Shown: one piece after another, positions 14,650-23,340 of the stretch
How positions within the stretch are numbered: the stretch's first letter is position 1
How the letters are laid out: every line of letters begins with the position of its first letter
Origin: Methylococcaceae bacterium
GTDB lineage: Bacteria; Pseudomonadota; Gammaproteobacteria; Methylococcales; Methylomonadaceae
Direction: 5' to 3'
DNA: 33,840 nt
NCBI GenBank assembly: GCA_021647585.1
Contig: JAKIUK010000046.1
Span: forward strand, 1 to 33,840
Position numbers and translations under genes: made by a program
Notes under the pieces: generated by a model
What the model was told of the DNA's origin: nothing
The model's database searches: none
What the model saw: the letters and a program-made list of their open reading frames with translations, nothing else

Positions 14650-16284
14650 TTATGTAATTACAGTAGGCTCCGTTCTACCCGTGCGTTTTTTAATTTCACA
14701 GAATTGTTCTGCTAAATTAATTAAAAATGATAAGGCCTGCTGAGCATCCTGGTCATGTTTACTGGCATCAGCTTCATATTTTTCAAGATAAATTCTTAAG
14801 GTTGCACCGACTGTCCCAGTACCTGATAAACGATAAATGATACGCGATCCATTTTCAAAACCAATACGGATACCCTGATTATTACTCACACTACCATCAA
14901 CGGGGTCTGTGTAGCTAAATTCATCTGCATATTTGACTGTATACTCCCCAAAAGATTTACCTGCCAGTCCTGGTAATAAACGGCGTAAGTGATCAACAAT
15001 ACCATTGGCAATGTCTGTATCTACTGCTTCATAATCATGGCGGCAATAAATATCACGACCATATGTTTGCCAATGTTCAACTACGATATCTTCGACTGAC
15101 TGACGCTTTTTGGCAATGAGATTCAACCAGAATAATACCGCCCATAAACCATCTTTTTCCCTGACATGATTGGACCCCGAGCCAAAACTTTCTTCACCAC
15201 ATAGGGTGATTTGGCCATCATCCAAAAGATTACCAAAATATTTCCAGCCTGTTGGTGTTTCAAAACAAGGTAAGCCTAGTTTTGCGGCAACTCGATCAAC
15301 GGCCTGGCTAGTCGGCATTGAACGAGCCACACCGGAAATTCCTTTTGCGTATGCTGGAATCAAACGTGCATTTGCGGCCATAATCGCCAGGCTATCACTG
15401 GGAGTAACAAAAACATTTGCCCCCATAACCATATTTCTATCGCCATCACCATCGGAAGCTGCACCAAAGATGGGGGGATTATCTGCAAACATAATTTTGG
15501 TTAGTTCTTTGGCATGGGCCATATTGGGATCGGGATGACCTCCGCCAAAATCTTGCAGAGGAACTTCATTTATGACTGTGCCTTTGGGTGCTCCTAAAAT
15601 ATCTTCCAGAATGCGCGTGGCGTACGGTCCGGTAATGGCATGCATGGCATCAAAACATAAGCTGATATAATTAGATGAAATACAATTTTTAAGTAAATCA
15701 AAGTCAAAAATTGAGGCCATCAAATCAGCATAATCTGACACAGGATCTATGATGGTAATAATTAAATCATCAATTTGTTGCTGGCCTATGTTATCCAGGT
15801 CTACATCAGCAATATCCGCAATTTTATATTCTGTGATTGTGGTAGAGTTTTCATACAGAGCATCAGTAAACTTTTCTGGTGCAGGGCCACCATTGCTGAC
15901 ATTATATTTAATTCCAAAGTCTTCATCCGGCCCACCAGGATTGTGGCTTGCTGAGAGAATAATCCCACCAAAAGCTTTATTTTTTCTAATAATATGTGAT
16001 GCAGCGGGGGTAGATAATAAGCCACCTTGCCCAATGATGAGTTCACTAAAACCATTAGCCGCTGCAATTTTTATGATAATTTGTATCGCCTGGCGGTTAA
16101 AATAGCGTCCATCTCCACCTAGAATCAAAGCAGTTTCCTGGAAATTTTCTAAGGAATTGAAGATAGATTGAACAAAATTTTCCAAATAGTTGGCTTGTTG
16201 AAAAACGGTTACTTTTTTTCTTAACCCAGATGTACCTGGCTTTTGATCAGTATAGGGAGTGGTTGAGATGGTATCTATTTGCAT
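14650..16284 (-). CDS. pgm: Phosphoglucomutase (alpha-D-glucose 1-/6-phosphate)
   Basis: 544 aa. Interconverts glucose-1-P and glucose-6-P, linking glycogen/UDP-glucose synthesis to central metabolism. It opens with the substrate loop PGTSGLRKKV (16-25). The active-site serine loop SASHNPGG is at 111-118 with the phosphorylated Ser113, followed by DFGIKYN. Metal loop SDGDGDRNMV, sugar-binding GEESFGSGSNHVREKDG, and the C-terminal RLSGTGTVGATLRIYLE phosphate loop are intact. Length and motifs match the short-form PGM also found in eukaryotes. Divergent from the L,D-transpeptidase at 16360. Confidence 0.96.
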   Translation of the reverse strand: MQIDTISTTPYTDQKPGTSGLRKKVTVFQQANYLENFVQSIFNSLENFQETALILGGDGRYFNRQAIQIIIKIAAANGFSELIIGQGGLLSTPAASHIIRKNKAFGGIILSASHNPGGPDEDFGIKYNVSNGGPAPEKFTDALYENSTTITEYKIADIADVDLDNIGQQQIDDLIITIIDPVSDYADLMASIFDFDLLKNCISSNYISLCFDAMHAITGPYATRILEDILGAPKGTVINEVPLQDFGGGHPDPNMAHAKELTKIMFADNPPIFGAASDGDGDRNMVMGANVFVTPSDSLAIMAANARLIPAYAKGISGVARSMPTSQAVDRVAAKLGLPCFETPTGWKYFGNLLDDGQITLCGEESFGSGSNHVREKDGLWAVLFWLNLIAKKRQSVEDIVVEHWQTYGRDIYCRHDYEAVDTDIANGIVDHLRRLLPGLAGKSFGEYTVKYADEFSYTDPVDGSVSNNQGIRIGFENGSRIIYRLSGTGTVGATLRIYLEKYEADASKHDQDAQQALSFLINLAEQFCEIKKRTGRTEPTVIT

Positions 16285-16359
16285 TGTTTAACCTTATCTA
16301 CGACGTTGGAAAAAGTTTGTTTAAAATACACCAAATCATTATTTATTTGTAGGTTTTTT

Positions 16360-16914
16360 ATGAGGCGAATATCGCTAATTGGATTTTTATTACTGAATTA
16401 TGCTTTTTTTTCTGTTCCAGGATGGGCAGGTGAAAAGGTCTGGTTGCTTATAGATACAGAGAAACAAAGTCTTGAAGTTAAAAAAGGCAATAAAACCATT
16501 ACTATTATGAAAGATATTGCCATAGGACGTAATGGCGCTGGGTTTAAACATCACTTAGGTGATGATGTAACACCTGTTGGTACTTATAAAATTGGCTGGA
16601 TAAATCGTAAAAGTCCATTTCGCCGGTTTTATGGCTTTGATTATCCCTCGGTAGAAAATGCTGATGAGGCTTTACTCAATGGTTTGTTGAGCAAAGAGAA
16701 ACATACTGCAATTATCAAGGCCCATAAAAGAAACCAGATCCCTCCACAAAATACGACTTTGGGAGGTAGAATTGGTATTCATGGCTTGGGGACAGCAGAT
16801 AGATTTATTCACAAAATGATGAACTGGACTCATGGCTGTATAGCCTTAACAAATGAGCAAATTGATCGGCTGGATCGGTGGATTACCAAAGGAATGAAGG
16901 TAAAAGTAAAATAA
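16360..16914 (+). CDS. Periplasmic L,D-transpeptidase (YkuD), short form
   Basis: 184 aa from the ATG at 16360, preceded by TAGG and opening a signal peptide (RRISLIGFLLLNYAFFSVPGWA). The longer frame from 16279 overlaps the pgm start and lacks a signal at its N-terminus, so it is rejected. The YkuD domain starts KVWLLIDTEKQSLEVKK. The catalytic set is His141 in IGIHGLG and WTHGCIAL with His158 and Cys160. Enzymes of this fold make 3-3 cross-links or attach lipoproteins to peptidoglycan. The Lpp-like gene follows, 98 bp away. Confidence 0.9.
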   Translation: MRRISLIGFLLLNYAFFSVPGWAGEKVWLLIDTEKQSLEVKKGNKTITIMKDIAIGRNGAGFKHHLGDDVTPVGTYKIGWINRKSPFRRFYGFDYPSVENADEALLNGLLSKEKHTAIIKAHKRNQIPPQNTTLGGRIGIHGLGTADRFIHKMMNWTHGCIALTNEQIDRLDRWITKGMKVKVK

Positions 16915-16949
16915 TACTGGCAAAACGTTTAAAAAAAAGGCAGAATTAC

Positions 16950-16980
16950 ACCTATAACCTAGGTTATTATAGGTTTTTTA
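16950..16980 (+). terminator. Intrinsic terminator after the short L,D-transpeptidase
   Basis: ACCTATAA (16950-16957) pairs with TTATAGGT (16967-16974) around a 9-nt loop containing CCTAGG, followed by TTTTTTA. It separates the transpeptidase from the lipoprotein gene, which therefore probably has its own start of transcription. Confidence 0.65.
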
Positions 16981-17011
16981 GTGGCTTCTATACAATGGAA
17001 AGGAAAATAAA

Positions 17012-17290
17012 ATGATGAAAATGGTAAAAGTTTCAGCTGTTATTCTTGCAGCAGGTTTAGCAACGGGTTGTGCAAGTACTTCAGATATTGAGGGGTTGCA
17101 ATCACAAATTAATGGTTTAAATTCTCAAATTTCAACAGCTTCTTCGGATGCTGCTAAAGCACAGGCTGCAGCAACATCAGCTGCTTCAAAAGCTGCTGCA
17201 GCAGAAGCCGCTGCAAATCGTGCTGCACAATACGCTCAGGATACAAATAGTAAACTTGATCGTATGTTCAAAAAATCAATGATGAAATAG
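17012..17290 (+). CDS. Lpp-like alanine-zipper outer-membrane lipoprotein
   Basis: 92 aa. Lipobox LATGC gives acylated Cys20. The mature 73 residues are one Ala/Ser-rich heptad helix (LQSQINGLNSQISTASSDAA ... AAAEAAANRAAQYAQDTNSKLDRM), expected to trimerise as an alanine coiled coil like Braun lipoprotein. The last residue is Lys (KKSMMK), the residue Lpp uses for covalent attachment to peptidoglycan. Strong ribosome site GGAAAGGAAAA precedes the ATG. It lies between two L,D-transpeptidase genes, the enzyme class that makes this bond. TATACAAT at 16988-16995 may be the -10 region. Confidence 0.88.
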   Translation: MMKMVKVSAVILAAGLATGCASTSDIEGLQSQINGLNSQISTASSDAAKAQAAATSAASKAAAAEAAANRAAQYAQDTNSKLDRMFKKSMMK

Positions 17291-17302
17291 TTTGGTTTGA
17301 TA

Positions 17303-17338
17303 AATAGCCCGGTAGTTTTTTGTATCGGGCTATTTTAT
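17303..17338. terminator. Bidirectional intrinsic terminator after the lipoprotein gene
   Basis: AATAGCCCG (17303-17311) pairs with CGGGCTATT (17326-17334), followed by TTAT. On the minus strand the hairpin runs into AAATAGCCCG from the convergent transpeptidase ending at 17335, so it can serve both genes. Confidence 0.7.
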
Positions 17339-18294
17339 AGTTCATGATGTTCTAAAGACAGAAATCGTCTATCAAAAATTGCAACGGGAATCCCATTACT
17401 TTGCTGTAATGCCTGTTTTAATGCATTTCCATAAAGAACAGGAAGTTGACCATTATTGGCCAGCTCGATTAAATCTAGGGATTTATTTAACCTTTCTCCA
17501 TAATCAAGCTCGTTACCTTCAAGCTCAGGGTATACCTCAATATATAGTATATTGTTAGACCATCCGACTTTAATCGCCTGATTAACAATATATACAGATG
17601 TACCTGTTTTTACTTGTGGAAACAGTTTTTCAATATCTTCCGGGTACATGCGGATACAGCCATGACTTACCCGCATACCAACACCATAAGGTTTGTTGGT
17701 ACTATGAATTAAATAACCAGGAACAGCTAATCTAATTGCAAACAGGCCTAGAGGATTATCCGGTCCGGCAGGAAAAATTTTGGGTAATATTTCTCCCTGC
17801 TCTGCATGTTCCTCTCTGATAGACTGGGGAGGTATCCAAACAGGGTTTCGGTTTTTAGCAATAATTTTGGTTTTTCCGAGTGGCGTATTCCAGTCAATTC
17901 GCCCTATGCTGATCGGGTGAGTAATAACAACTCTAGTCTGATCTTTATCGGGTTTTGGATAATAATATAGGCGAAACTCCGGTAAATTAAGAACGACACC
18001 TTCGTGTGGGGTGTCGGGCAGTAGACGACTGTTAGGTATTCTTACTTTAGTATTCTCACCAGGCATCCACCTGTCTACATTCGGATTCGCCAGTAAGATT
18101 TCATTTTGACCCAAATCAAATTTTCTAGCGATATCCAGTAATGTATCTTCATGTTTGGCTAGCGTGAAATGAGCTTCCTTTATTTCATCAGTAATAAGTA
18201 TATCCCCTGGGTTTTCAGGGTATGGATAGCTACTAGCCAGTATGGCTTTGCTGGTGAATAAAAATAAAAATATTACATTCTTGTTAATCATCAA
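17335..18294 (-). CDS. LysM-containing L,D-transpeptidase of the ErfK/YbiS/YcfS type
   Basis: 319 aa. Residues 1-20 are a signal peptide. Residues 42-87 are a LysM peptidoglycan-binding module (FTLAKHEDTLLDIARKF ... LANPNVDRWMPG). The YkuD catalytic domain covers about 97-235, with YLIHSTNKPYGVG (His197) and VSHGCIRM with His211 and Cys213. The domain order matches E. coli ErfK, YbiS, YcfS and YnhG, three of which attach Lpp to the peptidoglycan. It is convergent with the Lpp-like gene, only 44 bp away. Confidence 0.93.
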   Translation of the reverse strand: MMINKNVIFLFLFTSKAILASSYPYPENPGDILITDEIKEAHFTLAKHEDTLLDIARKFDLGQNEILLANPNVDRWMPGENTKVRIPNSRLLPDTPHEGVVLNLPEFRLYYYPKPDKDQTRVVITHPISIGRIDWNTPLGKTKIIAKNRNPVWIPPQSIREEHAEQGEILPKIFPAGPDNPLGLFAIRLAVPGYLIHSTNKPYGVGMRVSHGCIRMYPEDIEKLFPQVKTGTSVYIVNQAIKVGWSNNILYIEVYPELEGNELDYGERLNKSLDLIELANNGQLPVLYGNALKQALQQSNGIPVAIFDRRFLSLEHHEL

Positions 18295-18335
18295 ACTGTT
18301 GTTTTAATTGGAATGATATCCACTCCTGGATTAAT

Positions 18336-19247
18336 TTAGACTTTATTTTCACCACCAAATATTTCTAGCAAGCGAGGTAAAAAATTAGCAAGTTCTAAAG
18401 ACATGATGGAAAAGTCTACATCAAACTGGGCTATTTCGTCATCAGCTTCTGTATCAGAAACCTGATCTTGAATTAAATCAAGAAATTTGAGACGTTTAAC
18501 GGATAGATTTTCATCAATAATAAATGACATGCGATCCGTCCAGTTAACAGCAAGTTTAATCACTTGTTTACCATTATCCAGATGGTTGGTTATTTCAGGT
18601 AAACCAAGATTATGACGTTTGCAACGTATAATACTGCTCTCATCTTCAGTAGAGCGTAGTTCACATTCATCCTCAATTAACAGATCTTTAGGGACAGAAT
18701 TGTTATCTACTAACCATTGAGTCATTATTATTGCAGGTTTGTCAATCACATTGGCTGGAACTACTGGTAAAGAACCAATACTCTTACGTAGATGACTTAA
18801 TAAGTCTTCGGCTTTTTTTGCTGAAGCAGCATCAACAATAACCCACCCTCCTTTGGGATCAATATATGCATAGGTCTTTTTAGAAAATGAAAAAGCACGA
18901 GGTAACAGCTCAAAAATCAATTCATCTTTTAAGGTAGAACGTTCTTTTTTGCTTAATTTTCTAGCTTCTTGCTGTTCTTTTTCAGAGATTTTGTCCTGTA
19001 ACATCTCATTGATAACACCGGCAGGAATCACTTTTTCTTCTTTTTTAAGACATAACATGATAAAACTATTAGAAGCATGGACAAGTTGTTCTGTCATATT
19101 TCCCGCTGGCGAAGTCCAGCCTAGACTAAATTCATCATGACTGGCACAAGGGCGAAATCGTTTATCATTGAGTTTTTCTTCAAGTTGGTCAGCAGCTAAA
19201 GTAAAAGGCTCGGTAAAACGGTAAAGGGCAAGATTTTTAAACCACAT
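18336..19247 (-). CDS. rdgC: Recombination-associated protein RdgC
   Basis: 303 aa, full length. DNA-binding ring-shaped dimer that restrains RecA-mediated recombination. The N-terminus MWFKNLALYRFTEPF and RPCASHDEFSLGWTSP are characteristic, as are KEKSEKEQQEARKLSKKER-like charged residues in the middle and the C-terminal FDVDFSIMSLELANFLPRLL. No partner gene nearby. Confidence 0.95.
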   Translation of the reverse strand: MWFKNLALYRFTEPFTLAADQLEEKLNDKRFRPCASHDEFSLGWTSPAGNMTEQLVHASNSFIMLCLKKEEKVIPAGVINEMLQDKISEKEQQEARKLSKKERSTLKDELIFELLPRAFSFSKKTYAYIDPKGGWVIVDAASAKKAEDLLSHLRKSIGSLPVVPANVIDKPAIIMTQWLVDNNSVPKDLLIEDECELRSTEDESSIIRCKRHNLGLPEITNHLDNGKQVIKLAVNWTDRMSFIIDENLSVKRLKFLDLIQDQVSDTEADDEIAQFDVDFSIMSLELANFLPRLLEIFGGENKV

Positions 19248-19332
19248 GGTTATTCTTCATCATCAACAAAAAAGGCGAGCATTATCTCAAATTTGTCGAC
19301 ATCGTGAATTATTTATTCTAATAAATTAAAAA

Positions 19333-19863
19333 ATGGACAATATCTTCGGTTTCCCCCCAATAGCTAAAGAAAATGCAAAAATATTGATTCTGGGATCAAT
19401 GCCTAGTGATATTTCTTTGCAAAAACAACAGTATTATGGGCACCAGCGCAATGCTTTTTGGCCAATAATGCTTTCGTTATTTAACCAAGTCAGCAATCTT
19501 GAAGGTATTGATTATAGTCAACGCAAAAAACTTTTGATTGAACAGCATATTGCTGTGTGGGATGTGTTGCAACATTGTGTTCGAGCTGGGAGCCTGGATA
19601 CTGCGATTAAAATGGATTCAATTAAGGTGAATGACTTTCATCCTTTTTTTTCTGTCCATAAAGCAATTAAAAAAGTTTGTTTTAACGGAACCAAAGCAGA
19701 AGGTATTTATGTAAAATATGTTCTGCCCCATATAAAAGATCAGTTTGATTATTTACAATATGTAAGGCTACCCTCTACCAGTCCTGCGCATGCAGCCATG
19801 ACCTTACAGCAAAAAATTGAAGTCTGGGGAAATGAAATAAAAACTGAGAGCTTAGGGCATTGA
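19333..19863 (+). CDS. Hypoxanthine/uracil-DNA glycosylase family protein
   Basis: 176 aa. Member of the uracil-DNA glycosylase superfamily branch annotated as DNA-deoxyinosine glycosylase. Motif 1 is ILILGSMPSDISL followed by YYGHQRNAFWPIM. The C-terminal motif 2 is RLPSTSPAHA. It removes deaminated bases (hypoxanthine, possibly uracil) to start base-excision repair. Divergent from rdgC with an 85-bp spacer and no obvious operon partner except the small membrane gene 30 bp downstream. Confidence 0.88.
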   Translation: MDNIFGFPPIAKENAKILILGSMPSDISLQKQQYYGHQRNAFWPIMLSLFNQVSNLEGIDYSQRKKLLIEQHIAVWDVLQHCVRAGSLDTAIKMDSIKVNDFHPFFSVHKAIKKVCFNGTKAEGIYVKYVLPHIKDQFDYLQYVRLPSTSPAHAAMTLQQKIEVWGNEIKTESLGH

Positions 19864-19893
19864 CTATAATTAAACACTTATAAAGGTAAACGA

Positions 19894-20079
19894 ATGGAAT
19901 TTTCACTATGGGAAAGTCTTTTGTTAGGTGTGATGGTGCTGGGAATCATTTTTTGGATGAGACCCGGTATTAAAGCATCTATGAATGTGAGCAGAAATGC
20001 AAAGTCAGACTGGGTGGGGTTACTGATCCCGATAGGTTTTGTGATAATGTTTGTATTTTTTCTGGTCGCGATGGTTTAA
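19894..20079 (+). CDS. Small membrane protein, 61 aa
   Basis: Two hydrophobic helices: residues 7-22 (ESLLLGVMVLGIIFWM) and 43-60 (LLIPIGFVIMFVFFLVAM), joined by a short polar loop with RPGIKASMNVSRNAKSDW. Ribosome site AAAGGTAAACG 5-9 nt before the ATG. I do not recognise the family. Hydrophobicity, start signal and close following of the glycosylase gene make it probably real. Confidence 0.65.
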   Translation: MEFSLWESLLLGVMVLGIIFWMRPGIKASMNVSRNAKSDWVGLLIPIGFVIMFVFFLVAMV

Positions 20080-20177
20080 CCTAGAAAAATATTTGTTGAG
20101 TACAGTTTTTTACAACATCGTTATACAAATATAAATTGTTTGTGGGTGATCCTGATGCAAGCTGATTAACATTACCT

Positions 20178-20183
20178 TATAAT
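20178..20183 (+). promoter_or_regulatory. Possible -10 box upstream of darP
   Basis: A consensus TATAAT lies 44 bp before the darP ATG, in an AT-rich spacer (20080-20226). No good -35 hexamer sits 16-18 bp upstream, so this is a weak call. Confidence 0.35.
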
Positions 20184-20226
20184 GCACTCTGTCGCAGTCA
20201 ATTGATGTTTTTAAGGTTTTTTTAGT

Positions 20227-20793
20227 ATGAGAGATAATAATGAAGTTGCATATGGTGGTGGTGAAGAGCCAGAATATGATGAAAATGGCGATTTAATTGA
20301 ATATTATGCAGTTCGTCCTAATAAATCCCAGATAAAAAGAGATATTACTGAAATAGCTCAGTTAGCAGAAGAATTAACCCATTTAACAGAAGCGCAATTG
20401 GCGGCTATGGGAATGCCTGAAAACATAGAAAAGGCGATTCTAGCAGCAAAAAAAATGTCAGCGACAAAGCCCGCGAGAAAACGGCAGCTTAAATTTATTA
20501 CCGGCCATCTTCGTAAAATAAATCTGGACGCGATTATAGAAAGCCTGGAACGATTAAAAACCAAAAGTGCCCATGGTGTTAGAGAACATCATCAAGCTGA
20601 AAACTGGAGAGATAAACTGGTAAACAGTGAAGGAAATGAAATTCTGACTGAGTTATTAAATGAATTTCCAAATGCAGATCGTCAGCACATAAGGCAATTA
20701 CAACGTAATGCTCAAAAGGAAGCCAAAGCAGAGCATTCGCCTAAATCAGCACGGATTCTATATCAATATTTAAAAGGATTGATTTCGAATTGA
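20227..20793 (+). CDS. darP: Ribosome maturation factor DarP (YjgA)
   Basis: 188 aa. Binds the late 50S precursor and helps form the peptidyl-transferase centre. The acidic N-terminus EEPEYDENGDLIE is followed by RPNKSQIKRDITEIAQLAEELTHL, the two helical bundles, the basic middle segment ARKRQLKFITGHLRK and the C-terminal DRQHIRQLQRNAQKEA. All are typical of the family. Convergent with dinB, whose stop is 7 bp away. Confidence 0.95.
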   Translation: MRDNNEVAYGGGEEPEYDENGDLIEYYAVRPNKSQIKRDITEIAQLAEELTHLTEAQLAAMGMPENIEKAILAAKKMSATKPARKRQLKFITGHLRKINLDAIIESLERLKTKSAHGVREHHQAENWRDKLVNSEGNEILTELLNEFPNADRQHIRQLQRNAQKEAKAEHSPKSARILYQYLKGLISN

Positions 20794-20800
20794 AACAGGG

Positions 20801-21886
20801 CTATTCAAACAAGTCCAGCTGCTGATAATTATTAATTTGAGAAGGGTTCTTCTGTAGTGATGACAAGGAAACGCCCAGTAGCCGAATCTTACGTTGCCCT
20901 ACCTCGGTATTATTTAATAAGTCTTTAACTACAGGGCCTAGGTCAGTGGATGATGAAATTGACTGGGATAAAGTGCGGCTACGTGTTATTTGTACAAAAT
21001 CATGATATTTAATTTTTACAGTTATAGTTTGCGCCGTCATACTTTTATCATGCAGTTTTTTTAATGCTTTATCTAATAGTTTGTGTAAGTGCTGTATAAC
21101 CTCGATTCGGTCATTAATATCCGTCTGAAAGGTAGTTTCAACGCCAACTGATTTGCTGATCCTGTGGTTATTGACGGGACGGTGATCAATGCCTCTGGAT
21201 ATATTGTAATAATACTGTCCTGCTTTACCAAAGGACTGAAGTAAAAAAGCGAGAGACTGGCTTTTCAAATCCTTACCGATTTTTATCCCCAGAGCATGCA
21301 TTTTCTTTTCGGTAGCCTTGCCGATACCATGAAATTTACCCACTGCCAGTTGTTCCGCAAATTGACTCCCTTGTTCGGGTGTAATTAAATAAAGTCCGTT
21401 GGGCTTATCCATGTCAGAAGCAATTTTAGCTAGAAATTTATTATAGGAAACCCCGGCTGAAGCCACTAAACAGGTTTTGTGCAGTATAGATTGTTTGATT
21501 TCTTTGGCAATGAGCGTGGCAGAGCCTTGATGAGAGCTATTGTTACTGACATCCAGATAAGCTTCATCAAGAGATAGAGGCTCAAATAAATCGGTATAGT
21601 TAGAAAAGACTTGTCGAATAATATTAGATGCTTCTTTGTATGCTTCAAACCGGGGATTTACAAAAATGGCCTGTGGACATAAGCGGTATGCCTGGGAAGA
21701 TGGCATTGCAGAATGAATGCCGTATTTTCGAGCTTCGTAGCTACAAGTAGCCACTACGCCTCTGGAATCTGGTTTGCCGCCAACAATTAGCGGTTTGTTG
21801 TGGTATTGCGGATGGTCACGTTGCTCGACTGCGGCAAAAAAGGCATCCATATCGATATGAATGATTTTTCGGCATGCGTCCGGCAT
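20801..21886 (-). CDS. dinB: DNA polymerase IV (Y family)
   Basis: 361 aa. Translesion polymerase. Metal-binding aspartates lie in IHIDMDAFFAAVE (Asp12) and SLDEAYLDV (Asp107, Glu108). The fingers motif YEARKYGIHSAM and thumb helix-hairpin-helix KFHGIGKATEKKMHALGI are present. The little-finger domain follows, and the last residues QQLDLFE form a beta-clamp-binding motif. No LexA-like box is obvious in the short spacer to DUF4389 (6 nt), so it is probably transcribed with the membrane genes upstream. Confidence 0.96.
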   Translation of the reverse strand: MPDACRKIIHIDMDAFFAAVEQRDHPQYHNKPLIVGGKPDSRGVVATCSYEARKYGIHSAMPSSQAYRLCPQAIFVNPRFEAYKEASNIIRQVFSNYTDLFEPLSLDEAYLDVSNNSSHQGSATLIAKEIKQSILHKTCLVASAGVSYNKFLAKIASDMDKPNGLYLITPEQGSQFAEQLAVGKFHGIGKATEKKMHALGIKIGKDLKSQSLAFLLQSFGKAGQYYYNISRGIDHRPVNNHRISKSVGVETTFQTDINDRIEVIQHLHKLLDKALKKLHDKSMTAQTITVKIKYHDFVQITRSRTLSQSISSSTDLGPVVKDLLNNTEVGQRKIRLLGVSLSSLQKNPSQINNYQQLDLFE

Positions 21887-21892
21887 TGTGAG

Positions 21893-22198
21893 TTATTTTT
21901 TTATTTCGGGCAATTCCAGTTCTTCAGTCAAGTTCCAATCTTCGAAGGGAAATGGTAGCTTATCGGTATTGTAGGTTAAAAATAATAGTATGTGATACAG
22001 ATAGGCAGAAAGTTTTTTACCAAAGCTCAAAATATTTTTGTTTGGCTCGCCCGTAAATAGCGCTGATGCAATTTGTAGCAAGATAACCGCCCAAAGCAAT
22101 ATTCTGATTAACCCTACAATCACTGAAAAAACCAGAAGGAAAAAGATACGTTTCCAGGTATTAATTTTTTTCAGGTTATCGTTGATTTCCTGTTGCAT
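21893..22198 (-). CDS. DUF4389 membrane protein
   Basis: 101 aa. One long hydrophobic segment (about 16-46) is followed by the DUF4389 signature YLYHILLFLTYNTDKLPFPFEDW. Function unknown. It sits between the DUF2333 gene (9-nt gap) and dinB (6-nt gap), forming a compact three-gene transcription unit. Confidence 0.85.
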   Translation of the reverse strand: MQQEINDNLKKINTWKRIFFLLVFSVIVGLIRILLWAVILLQIASALFTGEPNKNILSFGKKLSAYLYHILLFLTYNTDKLPFPFEDWNLTEELELPEIKK

Positions 22199-22207
22199 GG
22201 TCTTACC

Positions 22208-23245
22208 CTAGCCTTTGTTCATTAAGTCACGTAAATCGAGTGCAGCAGCATTTGCTCTGGCGATATAATTGGCCATAGACAAAGAGTAGTTAGCAAACAT
22301 GCCAAAACCATCACCACTTAGAATCAGTGGGCTTAAAATGGGCGTCAGTGCATTTTCCAGGGCATGAATCATGTTATCCAGTGTATTCATTGCACGTTTA
22401 TCCAGAATAATATCTTCAAAATCAACCTTGATTGCTTGTAGGATATGTAACAAAGCCCAAGCTGCACCACGAGCCTCGTAAAAAATATCATCAATCAGTA
22501 ACCAGGGGGTTCTACCTACGCCTTTAGTTTTTTCGACGGTATTTGTTGGGGCGTTTCTTCCGCTGGGATCATAAAGTATGCCAGCAGCACCAGCAAAACG
22601 ATCAGTACTTGCTGTAAGCCGAGTGGATAGCCCGCCTAAACGTTTGATCACGACTTCAAGGTAGGTCCATAAGTTATCAGAACGAGAATAAAACTGGGAG
22701 CGTCTTTGGGTGGCACTAGGGTTTTGTAAACGCTGCATATATTTGTGTAATGCAACTACACCTTTGTCATACTCAGATTCTGTCGATGGTAAGGCCCAAG
22801 AATTAGGTTCATAATAAAAATAAGGCTCAGCGACTGACAGGTCTTTGTCTTCCATTGACTGCGACTGGTCTCTGGCAAAATGGTTTCTTAATGCGGTGGT
22901 GCCATCGCGTAACATCACCAATGCACCGTATTCCCAACTGCGAATATTATCTAAAAACACGCCGGGAGGGGCAACGTCATTGGAAATGTAGCCTCCAGGC
23001 TTATTCATTAATACTTCAGCCATATGGGCCAGGGTATTGGTATATACAAAACCAATCGGCATATGATCGTTACCGCTTTGTTCCATATATTCTACGGCTT
23101 GTTCCCGCACATCGAAAGTTTCGGGTTCCATACCCCACCATGCACCAAGAAGAAAAAGTATGATGAAGGTTACGCCAGCTAACGTCCCAAAAAACCAAAG
23201 GATTCCTTTCGATTTAGCATCTTCTGTTGCTGTGCTGTCTATCAT
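22208..23245 (-). CDS. DUF2333 membrane-anchored protein
   Basis: 345 aa. A cytoplasmic start is followed by one transmembrane helix at about residues 15-38 (LWFFGTLAGVTFIILFLLGAWWG) and a large periplasmic domain. The domain has PETFDVREQA, MPIGFVYTNTLAHMAEVLMNKPGGYISND, PPGVFLDNIRSWEYGAL and WALPSTESEYDKG, all diagnostic of the family. The family is widespread in gammaproteobacteria without a known role. Confidence 0.9.
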   Translation of the reverse strand: MIDSTATEDAKSKGILWFFGTLAGVTFIILFLLGAWWGMEPETFDVREQAVEYMEQSGNDHMPIGFVYTNTLAHMAEVLMNKPGGYISNDVAPPGVFLDNIRSWEYGALVMLRDGTTALRNHFARDQSQSMEDKDLSVAEPYFYYEPNSWALPSTESEYDKGVVALHKYMQRLQNPSATQRRSQFYSRSDNLWTYLEVVIKRLGGLSTRLTASTDRFAGAAGILYDPSGRNAPTNTVEKTKGVGRTPWLLIDDIFYEARGAAWALLHILQAIKVDFEDIILDKRAMNTLDNMIHALENALTPILSPLILSGDGFGMFANYSLSMANYIARANAAALDLRDLMNKG

Positions 23246-23340
23246 TTCGTGTTGCCCTGATTAATTCATGAATTATAAATGCACATTTTTCCAGCGAAAA
23301 ATGTTCCTCATAATAGCAGATTTTTAAATTTATTTTAGCT

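Noticed and set aside
15170..15538. 122-aa frame antisense to pgm, and similar long antisense frames in dctM (27885-28346, 28647-29000)
   Set aside because: Shadows of strongly supported genes on the other strand, with composition set by those codons.
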